From Collinsella aerofaciens (GTDB lineage Bacteria > Actinomycetota > Coriobacteriia > Coriobacteriales > Coriobacteriaceae), in NCBI RefSeq assembly GCF_963360655.1, contig NZ_OY725712.1, forward strand, positions 558,001 through 622,000: a stretch of DNA of 64,000 bases, written 5' to 3'. The first letter of the stretch is position 1. Every line of letters begins with the position of its first letter. The position numbers and the translations under genes are program-made. The notes under the pieces are model-generated. The model saw only the letters and a list, made by a program, of their open reading frames with translations. It made no database searches and was not told the DNA's origin. Below, piece by piece: positions 8,842-17,735 of this stretch.

Positions 8842-10062
8842 CTAGTTCTCGTCCTCAAACATACCACCCGCGACGACCTCGTACATACGCTCGAGCTCCA
8901 AGCGGTCCATCAAAAGCGGAACGGGGTACAGCGGATTGGCCTCGGCATCGGCATGCGCCGCCATCTCGGGAATGTCGGAGCGGCGAATGCCCGAGACATA
9001 TTTGGGGATTCCCAGGATCTCGTTCATGCGGTCGACCCAATCGAAAAAGGCCTCGGCCGCAAGACTATCCTGCGCGGTAGCCGGCGCAATGCCCGCCATG
9101 CGAGCAAGATCGGCAAGCTTGGGGGCGGCGGCGTCACCATAAGCGCGAAGCATGTGCGGCAGGATGATCGCGTTGGCCAAACCGTGCGGAATTCCGTATC
9201 GGCCGCCCAGACTGTGCGCGATGGCATGCACATATCCGACATAGGAGCGGGTAAACGCAACGCCCGCCTTATACGCCGCCGAAAGCATATTGCGACGAGC
9301 GCGCATGTCGTCACCATGCTCATAGGCCTCGAGCAAATTGTCGTGGATAAGCTGCACCGCCTGTCGCGCCATCTTGCGCGTATAGGGCGTGGTGCTTCGC
9401 CCGATAAAGGCCTCAACGGCATGCGTCAGGGCGTCCATGCCCGTCTGCCCCGTAATGGAAGCGGGCAAGCCGCACGTAAACTCGGGGTCGTGGACTGCAA
9501 AACGCGGGATGAGCACAAAGTCGTTAATGGGGTATTTGTAGTGCGTCTCGTCATCGGTGATAACCGCCGCGAGCGTGACTTCGCTTCCCGTACCGGCGGT
9601 AGTGGGAACCGCAATAAGCAGCGGCAGGAGACGATGAATCCGCAGTAGGCCGCGCATCTTGTTGATGGGCTTGTTTGGCTGCGCAATGCGTGCGCCCACG
9701 CCCTTGGCACAGTCCATGGCCGAGCCACCGCCAAAGCCGATAATGGCCTGGCAGGCGCTCTCTCGATACAGGGACGCCGCTTCTTCCACGTTTGAAACCG
9801 TGGGGTTTGCACGCGTTTCGGCATAGACCGTAACGCCAATCCCCCTGCATGCGAGCGCCGTCTCGAGCGGTGCCGTGAGCCCCAGACGGGCAATGCCGGG
9901 ATCCGTCACGATAAGGACCTTCTGGATCGAGCGCTTTTGAAGCACCGCGGGCACATCCTCGGCATGCTCTAAAATGCGCGGCTCGGTATAGGGCAGGATC
10001 GGCAATGCAATGCGAAAAACCGTCTGATATGTTCGGCACCAGGCACGACGGGCTAGATGCAT
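8842..10062 (-). CDS. Iron-containing alcohol dehydrogenase
   Basis: 406 residues. Cofactor motif GGGSAMDCAKG, then PTTAGTGSE, and the metal-binding region: GMDALTHAVEAF provides Asp and His, and YVHAIAHSLGGRYGIPHG provides two further histidines. Members of this group III family reduce aldehydes or oxidise alcohols with NAD(P) and a divalent metal in the cytoplasm. GAAGGAG lies upstream of the start. It is the first gene of a two-gene operon with the aldehyde dehydrogenase, preceded by a candidate operator at 10081-10096. Confidence 0.88.
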   Translation of the reverse strand: MHLARRAWCRTYQTVFRIALPILPYTEPRILEHAEDVPAVLQKRSIQKVLIVTDPGIARLGLTAPLETALACRGIGVTVYAETRANPTVSNVEEAASLYRESACQAIIGFGGGSAMDCAKGVGARIAQPNKPINKMRGLLRIHRLLPLLIAVPTTAGTGSEVTLAAVITDDETHYKYPINDFVLIPRFAVHDPEFTCGLPASITGQTGMDALTHAVEAFIGRSTTPYTRKMARQAVQLIHDNLLEAYEHGDDMRARRNMLSAAYKAGVAFTRSYVGYVHAIAHSLGGRYGIPHGLANAIILPHMLRAYGDAAAPKLADLARMAGIAPATAQDSLAAEAFFDWVDRMNEILGIPKYVSGIRRSDIPEMAAHADAEANPLYPVPLLMDRLELERMYEVVAGGMFEDEN

Positions 10063-10080
10063 AAAGGAAACTCCTTCATT

Positions 10081-10096
10081 TGTTGATAGGTCAACA
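10081..10096. promoter_or_regulatory. Candidate operator upstream of the alcohol dehydrogenase operon
   Basis: Perfect inverted repeat TGTTGA-TAGG-TCAACA, 18 bases upstream of the alcohol dehydrogenase start. The binding protein is unknown. Confidence 0.45.
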
Positions 10097-10206
10097 TTTG
10101 CTCGCCCGATTGTACTCAGCGGCGGTCAAAGACGGCCTGCCAATCGTTAATCAATCAACATCTTCATATCTCAAAATTGTTTTATTAAAAATCATTCCTA
10201 ATAGGC

Positions 10207-10234
10207 TTCACATTTGGTTGCATTTATGGATAAT
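10207..10234 (+). promoter_or_regulatory. Candidate promoter of the rubrerythrin gene
   Basis: TTCACA at 10207-10212 and GATAAT at 10229-10234 with 16-base spacing, within an AT-rich stretch that contrasts with the surrounding DNA. About 85 bases upstream of the coding start. Confidence 0.45.
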
Positions 10235-10318
10235 AGAACTCGTCAAGACGCACGTCCGGAGAGGGCCCTTACGGGACCGGACGAGCGCACAATCGCCATA
10301 GATCGAAAGGATCGAATC

Positions 10319-10879
10319 ATGAAGTTTGTTTGCCCCGTTTGCGGTTATGTGGAAGAGTTCGACGGCGACCAGCTGCCCGAGGACTTCAAGTGCCCCCAGT
10401 GCGGCGTTCCCGGTTCTCGCTTCCTGAAGCAGGAGGAGGGTCAGCTCGAGTGGGCTGCCGAGCACGTCGTGGGCGTCGCCAAGATGGAGGGCGTCTCCGA
10501 GGACATCGTTGCCGACCTGCGCGCCAACTTTGAGGGCGAGTGCTCCGAGGTCGGTATGTACCTGGCCATGGCGCGCGTCGCTCATCGCGAGGGCTATCCC
10601 GAGATCGGCCTGTACTGGGAGAAGGCTGCCCACGAGGAGGCCGAGCACGCTGCCAAGTTCGCTGAGCTCCTGGGCGAGGTCGTGACCGACTCCACCAAGA
10701 AGAACCTCGAGATGCGCGTTGAGGCCGAGAACGGCGCCACCGCCGGCAAGACCGATCTTGCTAAGCGCGCCAAGGCCGCTGGCCTCGATGCCATCCACGA
10801 CACCGTGCACGAGATGGCTCGCGACGAGGCTCGCCACGGCAAGGCTTTCGCCGGCCTGCTCAAGCGCTACTTCGGCTAA
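10319..10879 (+). CDS. Rubrerythrin with N-terminal rubredoxin domain
   Basis: 186 residues from the ATG at 10319, which has GAAAGGA upstream. Two CxxC knuckles (Cys5/8 and Cys25/28) form an N-terminal rubredoxin-type iron site; residues about 60-186 form a ferritin-like di-iron domain with EEAEH and DEARH motifs. Having rubredoxin first is the reverse of classical rubrerythrin. Family members reduce hydrogen peroxide in anaerobes using electrons passed through the rubredoxin site. It is a monocistronic unit with its own promoter region and terminator, consistent with an inducible oxidative-stress gene; regulation is inferred. Confidence 0.93.
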   Translation: MKFVCPVCGYVEEFDGDQLPEDFKCPQCGVPGSRFLKQEEGQLEWAAEHVVGVAKMEGVSEDIVADLRANFEGECSEVGMYLAMARVAHREGYPEIGLYWEKAAHEEAEHAAKFAELLGEVVTDSTKKNLEMRVEAENGATAGKTDLAKRAKAAGLDAIHDTVHEMARDEARHGKAFAGLLKRYFG

Positions 10880-10913
10880 GCCAGCAACCTGAGACATAAC
10901 CTCTAGCTCGATG

Positions 10914-10943
10914 AGGCCCGGACCGCATGGTTCGGGCCTTTTT
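10914..10943 (+). terminator. Rubrerythrin terminator
   Basis: Eleven-base stem (10914-10924 with 10929-10939, one G-T pair), loop GCAT, followed by a T-run. Confidence 0.88.
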
Positions 10944-11009
10944 CGTGCCTCACAAACTTGTTAACTACCTGAAATAGGACCGCCTTCGGCATCGGCTTCT
11001 CGTCAAAAA

Positions 11010-11132
11010 CTAAGTGAGTAGACTTTTTGGAACTTGCCGAGCAGACCATCCATATCACTTTATAAAGCCGCAGGTAAATGCCTTGTTGCAAAACGACCTA
11101 GTCGCCAAAGTGCCAAAAGTCTACTCACTTAG
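11010..11132. repeat. 123-bp palindromic element, copy B
   Basis: Same CTAAGTGAGTAGAC ends and same 123-bp length as copies A and C, in the same orientation, with interior GCCGCAGGTA and GTCGCCAAAGTGC. Its right end overlaps the 3' end of the nuclease-like gene: the last residues (LSE) and the TAG stop are encoded by the repeat terminus. Confidence 0.88.
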
Positions 11133-12248
11133 ATTCGCAGCCGTCCACGATCGAGCCATTTTGTGTCTAGCGGGCATCTTTCCGTCGATTACTCCCAATT
11201 TTGTCCAGTCAACGAATAGTTCAGACCTGAGTAATGTCTCAGCCCTTTGCTCATCTGAGCTTTTATCACGATATTCAGCATCGAGCATCCTGCATATGGC
11301 CTTAACGATCGCGCGGAATCTATCCTCATCCGATATCTGTCTGTGTGTAAGGAGAAGCACATCGTAGCCCATGGCCTGAAGGGCCGTCATGCGGTCAGCG
11401 TCACGCAAGCCATCCCCTGCGCGTCCGTGCGAGGCCTTTCCCTGACATTCAATGGCCACCTGTCGCCTACCGTCCGGCGAAGAAAGAAGTAGGTCGATAT
11501 ATACACGGGACTTTCCCACAATCGCTCGAGCACTTGTGCTTAACGTCACTTCGACATTGAGCTCTATGCCGCAAAACCCTTCGCCTCCCAGGGCTCGCGG
11601 CAGTCCAAGCAACAAAAACGCCTCGACCTCAAAAGGCGACGCGGCACCCAATGGAACGAGTTGCGATACCGCCATAAATCTATTGCCGTAACGCATCCCG
11701 CAAACATCTGAACAAAAACGGTCAAGGTCTCCGCCCAAAACCAAAGCGTCTCGACGCCATAAATTTGAGGCGATGCCGTCCTCGGACGGGCAGCGCACCC
11801 AACCGAACGTTGTCGAAATCGCGCCCGAATCAATTGCACGCGAAAGATCCGCCTCAAGTGCCGCCGGCAGGGCACACACCGCAAACAAGCCACACATCTC
11901 CGCCAATACCAAAAGAAGCTGAAGATCCGTCAGATGCCGCGACATGATGAATGTCGTCAGTAGAGGAGATGTAACCAAAAACCCATGCTCCGTTTCCAGC
12001 ACGGATTCCCTGGGGAGCTCACCAAGAAACAGCCGCTGCCTGATACTGGCAGGACAAGTCCGCTTGTTTCTCGTCCGGACCAATGTATACAACGGAAAGC
12101 CGAGCACAACCGCAGCCGTCGGGTTACGGGCAAGGTCATATCGCTGCCGGTCTTCTTCCGGCCGTGGAAGCGGCGGACACAAAGCGCGGACTTGAGGAGG
12201 CAAACGCCAGTACCTAAAAGCCGATATGTCACAAAGTAGATCCTTCAT
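11121..12248 (-). CDS. Orphan protein with PD-(D/E)XK-like nuclease motif
   Basis: 375 residues from the ATG at 12248; no clear ribosome binding site is seen, and a GTG two codons upstream is the alternative. I do not recognise the full-length family. Near residues 250-300 a pattern resembles PD-(D/E)XK endonucleases: D252 in YIDLLL, E267-x-Q269 in VAIECQGK, then a helix and VLLLTHRQI strand. The N-terminal part (AFRYWRLPPQV onward) could be a DNA-binding or specificity region. Base composition looks lower in GC than its neighbours. The gene is bracketed by 123-bp elements B and C, and B supplies its stop codon. A host-defence or mobile-element nuclease role is only a hypothesis. Confidence 0.55.
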   Translation of the reverse strand: MKDLLCDISAFRYWRLPPQVRALCPPLPRPEEDRQRYDLARNPTAAVVLGFPLYTLVRTRNKRTCPASIRQRLFLGELPRESVLETEHGFLVTSPLLTTFIMSRHLTDLQLLLVLAEMCGLFAVCALPAALEADLSRAIDSGAISTTFGWVRCPSEDGIASNLWRRDALVLGGDLDRFCSDVCGMRYGNRFMAVSQLVPLGAASPFEVEAFLLLGLPRALGGEGFCGIELNVEVTLSTSARAIVGKSRVYIDLLLSSPDGRRQVAIECQGKASHGRAGDGLRDADRMTALQAMGYDVLLLTHRQISDEDRFRAIVKAICRMLDAEYRDKSSDEQRAETLLRSELFVDWTKLGVIDGKMPARHKMARSWTAANLSE

Positions 12249-12331
12249 AGGCACAGGAAAACACGAATTTCAACCCAGTCAGTCACGTATTGGCGCGAAC
12301 GCACCAAAAATGGCGCCGAACGGACTGCCAA

Positions 12332-12397
12332 GTTTTCAACAGCACTCCCCAACTGGCCAAAAGCTTGCCGAGAGCTGGACGAAGCCCTGTTGAAAAC
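12332..12397. repeat. Inverted repeat upstream of the nuclease-like gene
   Basis: GTTTTCAACAG at 12332-12342 and its exact reverse complement at 12387-12397, each flanked by related CAAAAATGG / CCATTTTTT sequence further out. It lies in the 180-base gap between the nuclease-like gene start and element C. No gene is seen in this gap. Confidence 0.55.
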
Positions 12398-12428
12398 CCC
12401 ATTTTTTCTCATGCAGGAGCTTTGCGCG

Positions 12429-12551
12429 GCAAGTGAGTAGACTTTTTTGAACATCCCGAGCAGGCCGGTCATCCTGCTTTTCAAAACCGCAGGTAGATAG
12501 CTTGTTACAAAACTGCCTGGTCGCCAAAGTGCTAAAAGTCTACTCACTTAG
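12429..12551. repeat. 123-bp palindromic element, copy C
   Basis: Same length and orientation as copies A and B; the left terminus starts AAGTGAGTAGAC at 12431 after two divergent bases, and the right terminus ends CTACTCACTTAG at 12551. The interior ACCGCAGGTAG and GGTCGCCAAAGTGC closely match copy B. The TAA stop of the pdxR-like gene lies in its right end. Confidence 0.88.
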
Positions 12552-13981
12552 GTTGCAGAGTGCCCCCCCATTAGCTGCAATTCCAAGCTAGTTAGCACTT
12601 TTGGACTCAGATCGTCATACTGAACAAGAATTTGAGTTGAGTTTTCAGGGACAGATGCGCCATCGGCACACCAAAAACAGTCACCAATATCGATAAAAGG
12701 GATGCTCGAGCGCGTGAGGGCCCGTGCAAAAGTGCTTCCGCCCGTTCCACGCTCCGCAACCACGATACAGTAAAGGCCCGCGTCTGCATGCTCGATCGAG
12801 ACTTCCCCTGCCGGAAACGCCTTCCGCACAAGCGCCGCCAGGCCATCGCGCGCCTCGCGAGCGCGCACGCGCACGCGGTTCACATGTCGCTCGTAATCAC
12901 CCGATTCCAGCAAACGAGCCAAAGCGACCTGGTCAACAGAGCTAACCGACGAGGCGTAAAAACCAAGGTTGCGCCTAAACCGCTCCATTAGCTCATCGGG
13001 CAACACCATGTACGCTAGACGCAACGCCGATGACAGGCTCTTCGAAAACGTGTTGGTGTAAATAACCGACTGGGCGGCATCGATCGATGCGAGCGCAGGA
13101 ATCGGCTTGCCAGCAAGGCGAAACTCACAATCAAAGTCATCTTCGATGAGATACCGACCTGGTCGCTCGGCGGCCCAGCTCAGAAGCGCATAGCGACGCG
13201 CAATGCTCGTCACAAGGCCGGTCGGATACTGATGGGACGGCATCAGGTGAAGGACATCGGTCCCGCTTTTCTGCAGAGTGCTCAAGTCCACGCCCTCATC
13301 ATCCAACGGGATATGTCGAACTTGGCAGCCCATAGCCTGATAGATACGCGTCAGACGCAAATAGCCCGGATCCTCAACCGCATACACCTTGTCCGCGCCA
13401 AGCAACTGAACCAACATGGTATCGAGCAGCTGGGCGCCCGCACCGATAACGATGTTGTTGGGGTCGACATTCATACCCCTTGTCCCGTGCAGATGGTGAG
13501 CAATTGCGCGTCGCAGCCGAGCAGTGCCCTGCGCCGGTGCGGGCGAAAAGATTTCGCGCTCGTCTTCGGATGCCAGCGTCGCCCGTAGCGCGCTTTGCCA
13601 AAGCCGCGCCGCCTCCAAAGCAGAAGGAGAAAGCGCATCGAATCGCTCGACCTGTCCGTTGACATCATGCACGCTGGGGCCCACAGAGACGGCATCTCGG
13701 TCGATGCCCTCCGCAGCCGAAGCCAAAACCGGTGCATCCGGAAGCTCGCAAGCGTAGTAGCCACGACGTGGTATTGAGCAAATATAGCCCTCAGCGAGTA
13801 ACTGGCTATATGCATTCTCGATGGTAATAACACTGATTCCCAGATGACTGGCAAAGGCGCGCTTAGACGGCAAATGCTCCCCCGCCACAATGCGTCCAGC
13901 TACGATATCATCTCGAATTTGCTGGTAAACATACTCATAGAGCGATGCTTCGCCGCGTTTTTCCAAATTGTAGTCAAGCAT
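12548..13981 (-). CDS. pdxR: PdxR-type MocR regulator (GntR DNA-binding domain fused to aminotransferase-like domain)
   Basis: 477 residues from the ATG at 13981, chosen because AGGTGA precedes it and MLDYNLEKRGEASLYEYV is the usual family opening; an ATG 11 codons upstream lacks a binding site. Residues about 10-75 form a winged helix (LPSKRAFASHLGISVITIENAY); the remainder is a fold-type I PLP domain with the lysine in NTFSKSLSS. MocR/PdxR proteins sense PLP and activate vitamin B6 synthesis. It is divergent from pdxS with direct repeats between them, which supports that role. Its stop codon is inside repeat copy C. Confidence 0.88.
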   Translation of the reverse strand: MLDYNLEKRGEASLYEYVYQQIRDDIVAGRIVAGEHLPSKRAFASHLGISVITIENAYSQLLAEGYICSIPRRGYYACELPDAPVLASAAEGIDRDAVSVGPSVHDVNGQVERFDALSPSALEAARLWQSALRATLASEDEREIFSPAPAQGTARLRRAIAHHLHGTRGMNVDPNNIVIGAGAQLLDTMLVQLLGADKVYAVEDPGYLRLTRIYQAMGCQVRHIPLDDEGVDLSTLQKSGTDVLHLMPSHQYPTGLVTSIARRYALLSWAAERPGRYLIEDDFDCEFRLAGKPIPALASIDAAQSVIYTNTFSKSLSSALRLAYMVLPDELMERFRRNLGFYASSVSSVDQVALARLLESGDYERHVNRVRVRAREARDGLAALVRKAFPAGEVSIEHADAGLYCIVVAERGTGGSTFARALTRSSIPFIDIGDCFWCADGASVPENSTQILVQYDDLSPKVLTSLELQLMGGHSAT

Positions 13982-13992
13982 GAGCCTATCAC

Positions 13993-14034
13993 CTGACCTT
14001 ATTAAGTCATTCAATCTGGTATTAGTCTGACCTT
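13993..14034. promoter_or_regulatory. Candidate PdxR binding site: direct repeats CTGACCTT
   Basis: CTGACCTT occurs at 13993-14000 and again at 14027-14034, same orientation, 34 bases apart, in the pdxR-pdxS divergent interval. Paired direct repeats are typical of MocR operators. Confidence 0.6.
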
Positions 14035-14061
14035 GTAATTATCTCGAAAACTGAGTATTTT
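14033..14061 (+). promoter_or_regulatory. Candidate pdxST promoter
   Basis: TTGTAA (14033-14038) and TATTTT (14056-14061) with 17-base spacing, the -35 box overlapping the second CTGACCTT repeat as expected for an activator-controlled promoter. Confidence 0.5.
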
Positions 14062-14126
14062 GTCATACCCAGCTCCCCGATAGGATGTTCCGTCAAGCAA
14101 TGCACATGCCAACCAAGGGAGCAACC

Positions 14127-15017
14127 ATGGCAGAACAGAACAGCAAGGCCGACCGCGTCAAACTCAATCGCGAGCTCGCGCAGATGCTCAAGGGCGGCGT
14201 CATCATGGACGTTACCACGCCCGAGCAGGCACGCATCGCCGAGGAGGCAGGCGCCTGCGCCGTCATGGCCCTCGAGCGCATCCCGGCCGACATCCGTGCC
14301 GCAGGCGGCGTCTCGCGCATGAGCGACCCCAGGATGATCAAGGGCATCCAGGAGGCCGTCTCCATCCCCGTCATGGCCAAGTGCCGCATCGGTCACATCG
14401 TCGAGGCGCAGGTCCTGCAGGCCATCGAGATCGACTACATCGATGAGTCCGAGGTTCTCTCCCCTGCCGATGACGTCTATCACATCGACAAGACCCAGTT
14501 TGACGTGCCGTTTGTCTGCGGCGCCCGTGATCTGGGCGAGGCGCTGCGCCGTGTTGCCGAAGGCGCCACGATGATTCGCACCAAGGGTGAGCCGGGTACG
14601 GGCGACGTCGTTCAGGCCGTGCGTCACATGCGCAAGATCCAAAAGCAGATCCGTGACGTTGTTGCCCTGCGCAACGACGAGCTCTTTGAGGCAGCCAAGC
14701 AACTGCAGGTTCCGGTCGAGCTGGTGCGCGAGGTCCATGCCACGGGTAAGCTTCCCGTCGTGAACTTTGCCGCCGGCGGCGTAGCGACCCCCGCCGACGC
14801 CGCGCTGATGATGCAGCTGGGCGCCGAAGGCGTGTTTGTCGGCTCGGGCATCTTTAAGAGCGGCGACCCCGCCAAGCGCGCAGCCGCCATCGTCAAGGCC
14901 GTGGCAAACTTCACCGATGCCAAGCTCATTGCCGAGCTTTCAGAGGACCTGGGCGAGGCCATGGTGGGCATCAACGCCGACGAGATCGAGATTATCATGG
15001 AAGAGCGCGGGCGCTAG
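14127..15017 (+). CDS. pdxS: Pyridoxal 5'-phosphate synthase, synthase subunit
   Basis: 296 residues from the ATG at 14127, preceded by AAGGGAG; upstream in-frame ATGs have no binding site. This is a near-textbook PdxS (Pdx1): the (beta/alpha)8 protein with Asp28 (IMDV) and Lys85 (MAKCRIGH), the lysine equivalent to the one that forms an imine with ribose 5-phosphate, and the [13 protein letters not shown] phosphate loop. It makes PLP from ribose 5-phosphate, glyceraldehyde 3-phosphate and ammonia delivered by PdxT. pdxT follows 20 bases downstream. Control by the divergent MocR regulator is inferred from layout. Confidence 0.97.
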   Translation: MAEQNSKADRVKLNRELAQMLKGGVIMDVTTPEQARIAEEAGACAVMALERIPADIRAAGGVSRMSDPRMIKGIQEAVSIPVMAKCRIGHIVEAQVLQAIEIDYIDESEVLSPADDVYHIDKTQFDVPFVCGARDLGEALRRVAEGATMIRTKGEPGTGDVVQAVRHMRKIQKQIRDVVALRNDELFEAAKQLQVPVELVREVHATGKLPVVNFAAGGVATPADAALMMQLGAEGVFVGSGIFKSGDPAKRAAAIVKAVANFTDAKLIAELSEDLGEAMVGINADEIEIIMEERGR

Positions 15018-15037
15018 TCCAGCAGAAAGGATCGCAC

Positions 15038-15625
15038 ATGAGCGATTATGCAGACCAAACGGTCGCCGTGCTGGCGGTCCAAGGCGCATTTGCCGAGCAC
15101 GAGGCAAGACTATCCGAGCTGGGCGCGCGCTGTATTGAGCTGAGGCAGGCGGCTGATTTAAAGCAGGACTTTGACCGTCTGGTACTTCCCGGCGGCGAGT
15201 CTACCGTTCAAGGGAAGCTGCTAGATGAGTTGGGCATGCTCGAGGAGCTTCGCACCCGCATTGTTGAAGGCATGCCCGTCCTGGGCACCTGCGCCGGCCT
15301 GATTCTGCTGGCTCACGACCTTGCCGCCCATGACGATAAGGGCACGCCGCGCCTGGCAACCATGGATGTGCTCGTTGAGCGCAATGCCTACGGCAGGCAG
15401 CTCGGCAGTTTTCGAACCAAGGGGCAGGTAGCTGGCATCGACGGTGAAGTGCCGCTGACGTTTATCCGCGCGCCCCGCATCGTCGAGGTCCACGGCGACG
15501 CAAAGGCCTTAGCGAAAGTCGACGGCCGTATCGTCGCCGCGCGCCAGGGCAACCAGCTCGGCGTAACCTTCCACCCCGAACTCGACGAAGACACCCGCCT
15601 CCACGAAATGTTTCTACAAATGTAG
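15038..15625 (+). CDS. pdxT: Pyridoxal 5'-phosphate synthase, glutaminase subunit
   Basis: 195 residues, the usual PdxT length. A class I glutamine amidotransferase: PGGEST loop (51-56), catalytic Cys85 in GTCAGL, and the His/Glu pair in FHPEL near the C-terminus. It hydrolyses glutamine and channels ammonia to PdxS in the 12+12 complex. GAAAGGA lies upstream. It is the second gene of the pdxST operon; a long hairpin (15648-15713) follows. Confidence 0.97.
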   Translation: MSDYADQTVAVLAVQGAFAEHEARLSELGARCIELRQAADLKQDFDRLVLPGGESTVQGKLLDELGMLEELRTRIVEGMPVLGTCAGLILLAHDLAAHDDKGTPRLATMDVLVERNAYGRQLGSFRTKGQVAGIDGEVPLTFIRAPRIVEVHGDAKALAKVDGRIVAARQGNQLGVTFHPELDEDTRLHEMFLQM

Positions 15626-15647
15626 GCATCGAAATCAACAAACAAAA

Positions 15648-15713
15648 TGAGAGTGGATAATCTCCCACTTTGAGCTTGAATGCAGACTCAAACCGGGAGA
15701 TTATCCACTCTCA
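15648..15713. repeat. Long hairpin after pdxT with CCCACTTTGAG core
   Basis: Perfect 19-bp arms (15648-15666 with 15695-15713); inside, TTTGAG and CTCAAA form a nested stem. The loop side resembles that of the hairpin at 45883-45928. It may act as the pdxST terminator although no T-run follows, and it abuts the IS110 remnant. Confidence 0.8.
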
Positions 15714-15760
15714 TGCTATGCAATCGTTGGGTGTTCCTATAGTTTTGTCAACCGTCGGGG

Positions 15761-16344
15761 CTACTCCCGGTAGGGCACCCGGTCGCGCATCACGGCGTAT
15801 ATCGCCCTGAGCCGCTTCCTCGCGACGGCCTTGAGCGCCCGCCCGTGCCCCATGCCCCGCGCCCTGCAGGCCCGGTAGTACTCGCCGTAGCGCCCCGAGG
15901 ACCTCACCGACGTTCCGGAGCTCCTCACCCTCGGGGCTATGCCGCAGTACGAGGCCAGGTGGTCGTGGTCCGGGAACCTCCCGATGTCGACCGACACCGC
16001 GAGCTGCGCCGCGGTCCTCGGGCCGATGCCGGGCACGGTGAGCAGGCACGCGTAGGTCTCGTCGCCCTCGAGCAGCGCCGCCGTCTCGGCCTCGAGGGCC
16101 CCGGCCTCGTCGAGGGCCTCCGATATCCGGGCGGCCAGGAACCTGACCTGCCTGTTCTCGGCCTCGATGAGCGCCGGCGGGGGCGCAGTCGAGGCGGCCG
16201 CGGCCTCCCCGGCGGCCTCGGCCTGCGGCCCCTCGGCCCCCGAGCGGGCGATCCCCCACGCCCCGCCGAACCCGGCGAGCAGCTCCAGCCACCGGCGGTC
16301 CGACAGGTCGACGGCGGCCTCGAGGGCCGGGCAGGACTCGAGCA
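15761..16344 (-). pseudogene. IS110 transposase, C-terminal half
   Basis: Carries the Transposase_20-type segment LLTVPGIGPRTAAQLAVSV and the following GRFPDHDHLASYCGIAP, the part that holds the serine active site in IS110 recombinases. It starts at the junction with the IS21-type element; the first five bases (TGCTC read on the minus strand) are the target duplication. It is separated from its N-terminal half by 4.55 kb and cannot make a whole protein as it stands. Confidence 0.9.
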
Positions 16345-16493
16345 TGTTAGCGCTAATCTAAAATTGACCACTTTCGCAAACGCATCTCGCCGAATGCGCT
16401 AACGCGCTTTCGCCGACCCCGCTAACGTACTTTCACCAACTGCGCTAACGGAACTATGCTCCGATCGGGTATCCGACCCGGGAGGAGCGGGAT

Positions 16494-16841
16494 ATGGAGC
16501 GAAACGTAATGGGAGAGCTGAACGTCTACAGGGGGTCCGGCGCGAAGCCGAACTTCAGCGAGATCGCGAGGAGGCACGGCATGGACCGGCACACGGTCGC
16601 CAAGTACTGGCGGGAGGGCGAGTCCGCCGCCGACGGGAGGTCCGCGAGGGGCAGCGCCTTCGACCCGCTCGAGGAGGTGATCCGCGCGAAGGCCCAGCTG
16701 CCCGGGATGACCAAGATGGCAGTCTACGCGTTCCTGCGCGAGGGCCGCGGGGAGGGGCTGCCCGGGTACGGCGCCTTCACCGCGTGGTGCCGGGCCCGCG
16801 ACGTGCCCTTCGGGGGCGCGGGCGGCCGCGAGCCGCACCCG
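16494..16841 (+). pseudogene. istA: istA of IS-a, N-terminal part
   Basis: 116 codons from an ATG with GGGAGGAG upstream. It contains the IS21 helix-turn-helix region (KPNFSEIARRHGMDRHTVAKYW) and stops at the ACCCG duplication where IS-b is inserted (REPHP at the break). It continues in frame at 19136; the rejoined protein would be 410 residues, matching the intact IstA of IS-b. Confidence 0.9.
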
Positions 16842-16946
16842 TGTTAGCGTCAATATAATTTTCACCATTTCCACCAACGCATTTTCGCCAATCGCGCCAA
16901 CGCGGATACGCCGGATTCGCCAACGCGGATGTGCCGCTTTCGGCGC

Positions 16947-17735
16947 CTAGGCGCCCTCCTCCTTCCCGTCCTCACCGCCGATGGACACGTCCTTCAGGCG
17001 GTACGACCGGCCCGTTATCTTGATCATCGCGCAGTGGTGGCACAGCCTGTCGGCGACCGCCGAGGCCGTGACGTTGCTGCCGAACACGTCGCCCCACCTG
17101 CCGACCGGCACGTTGGTCGTGACGATCGTCGACCGCTTGAGCGCGTAGCGCCTGTTCACCAGCTGGAACAGAAGGTCGGCGCCCTCCTTCCCGATATCGA
17201 GGTAGCCCAGCTCGTCTATTATCAGCAGGCTGCAGTGCTCGTAGAACCGCATCCTGCGCGCCAGCGCCTCCTTCGCCGAGGCGTGCTTGAGGTCCTCGAC
17301 CAGCCTCGAGCAGTCGGCGAAGTACACCTGCTTGCGGGCCATCACCGCCTCGTGGCCTATGGCTATCGACAGGTGGGTCTTGCCGACGCCCGGGCTGCCG
17401 ACGAGCACGACGTTGTCGCCGCGGTCGACGAACTCGAGCGTGGCCAGCTGCTCGACCAGCCCGCGGGGCACGCTCGGCTGGAAACCCCAGTCGAAGTCGG
17501 CCAGCGTCTTTATGTAGGGGAAGTTGGCCATCCTCGTGCGGCGCTCGTCGTCGGCGCGCCGCTTGAGGGCTATCTGGGCGTCGGTGAGCTCGAGCATGGC
17601 GTCGACCAGGCTCTTCCTCCCGTCGGCGACGAGCCTGACGTACTCGGGCACCGACGACGCCATGCCCTCGAGCCCCAGCTCCTCGAGATTGGCCGCCAGG
17701 CGGTTGAGCGGGCTGGCCTGCACCGCGGCGCTCAC
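16947..17735 (-). CDS. istB: IS21-family ATPase helper IstB (IS-b)
   Basis: 262 residues. Start assigned to the GTG at 17735 that overlaps the istA stop (GTGA), giving VSAAVQASPLNRLAANLEEL, the usual IstB opening; longer frames upstream are only the shadow of istA. AAA+ motifs: Walker A GSPGVGKTHL, Walker B LLIIDELGY, sensor-type TTNVPVGRW, and the KITGRSYRLKD tail. IstB assembles on DNA with ATP and targets IstA. Translational coupling with istA is evident from the overlap. Confidence 0.95.
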   Translation of the reverse strand: MSAAVQASPLNRLAANLEELGLEGMASSVPEYVRLVADGRKSLVDAMLELTDAQIALKRRADDERRTRMANFPYIKTLADFDWGFQPSVPRGLVEQLATLEFVDRGDNVVLVGSPGVGKTHLSIAIGHEAVMARKQVYFADCSRLVEDLKHASAKEALARRMRFYEHCSLLIIDELGYLDIGKEGADLLFQLVNRRYALKRSTIVTTNVPVGRWGDVFGSNVTASAVADRLCHHCAMIKITGRSYRLKDVSIGGEDGKEEGA

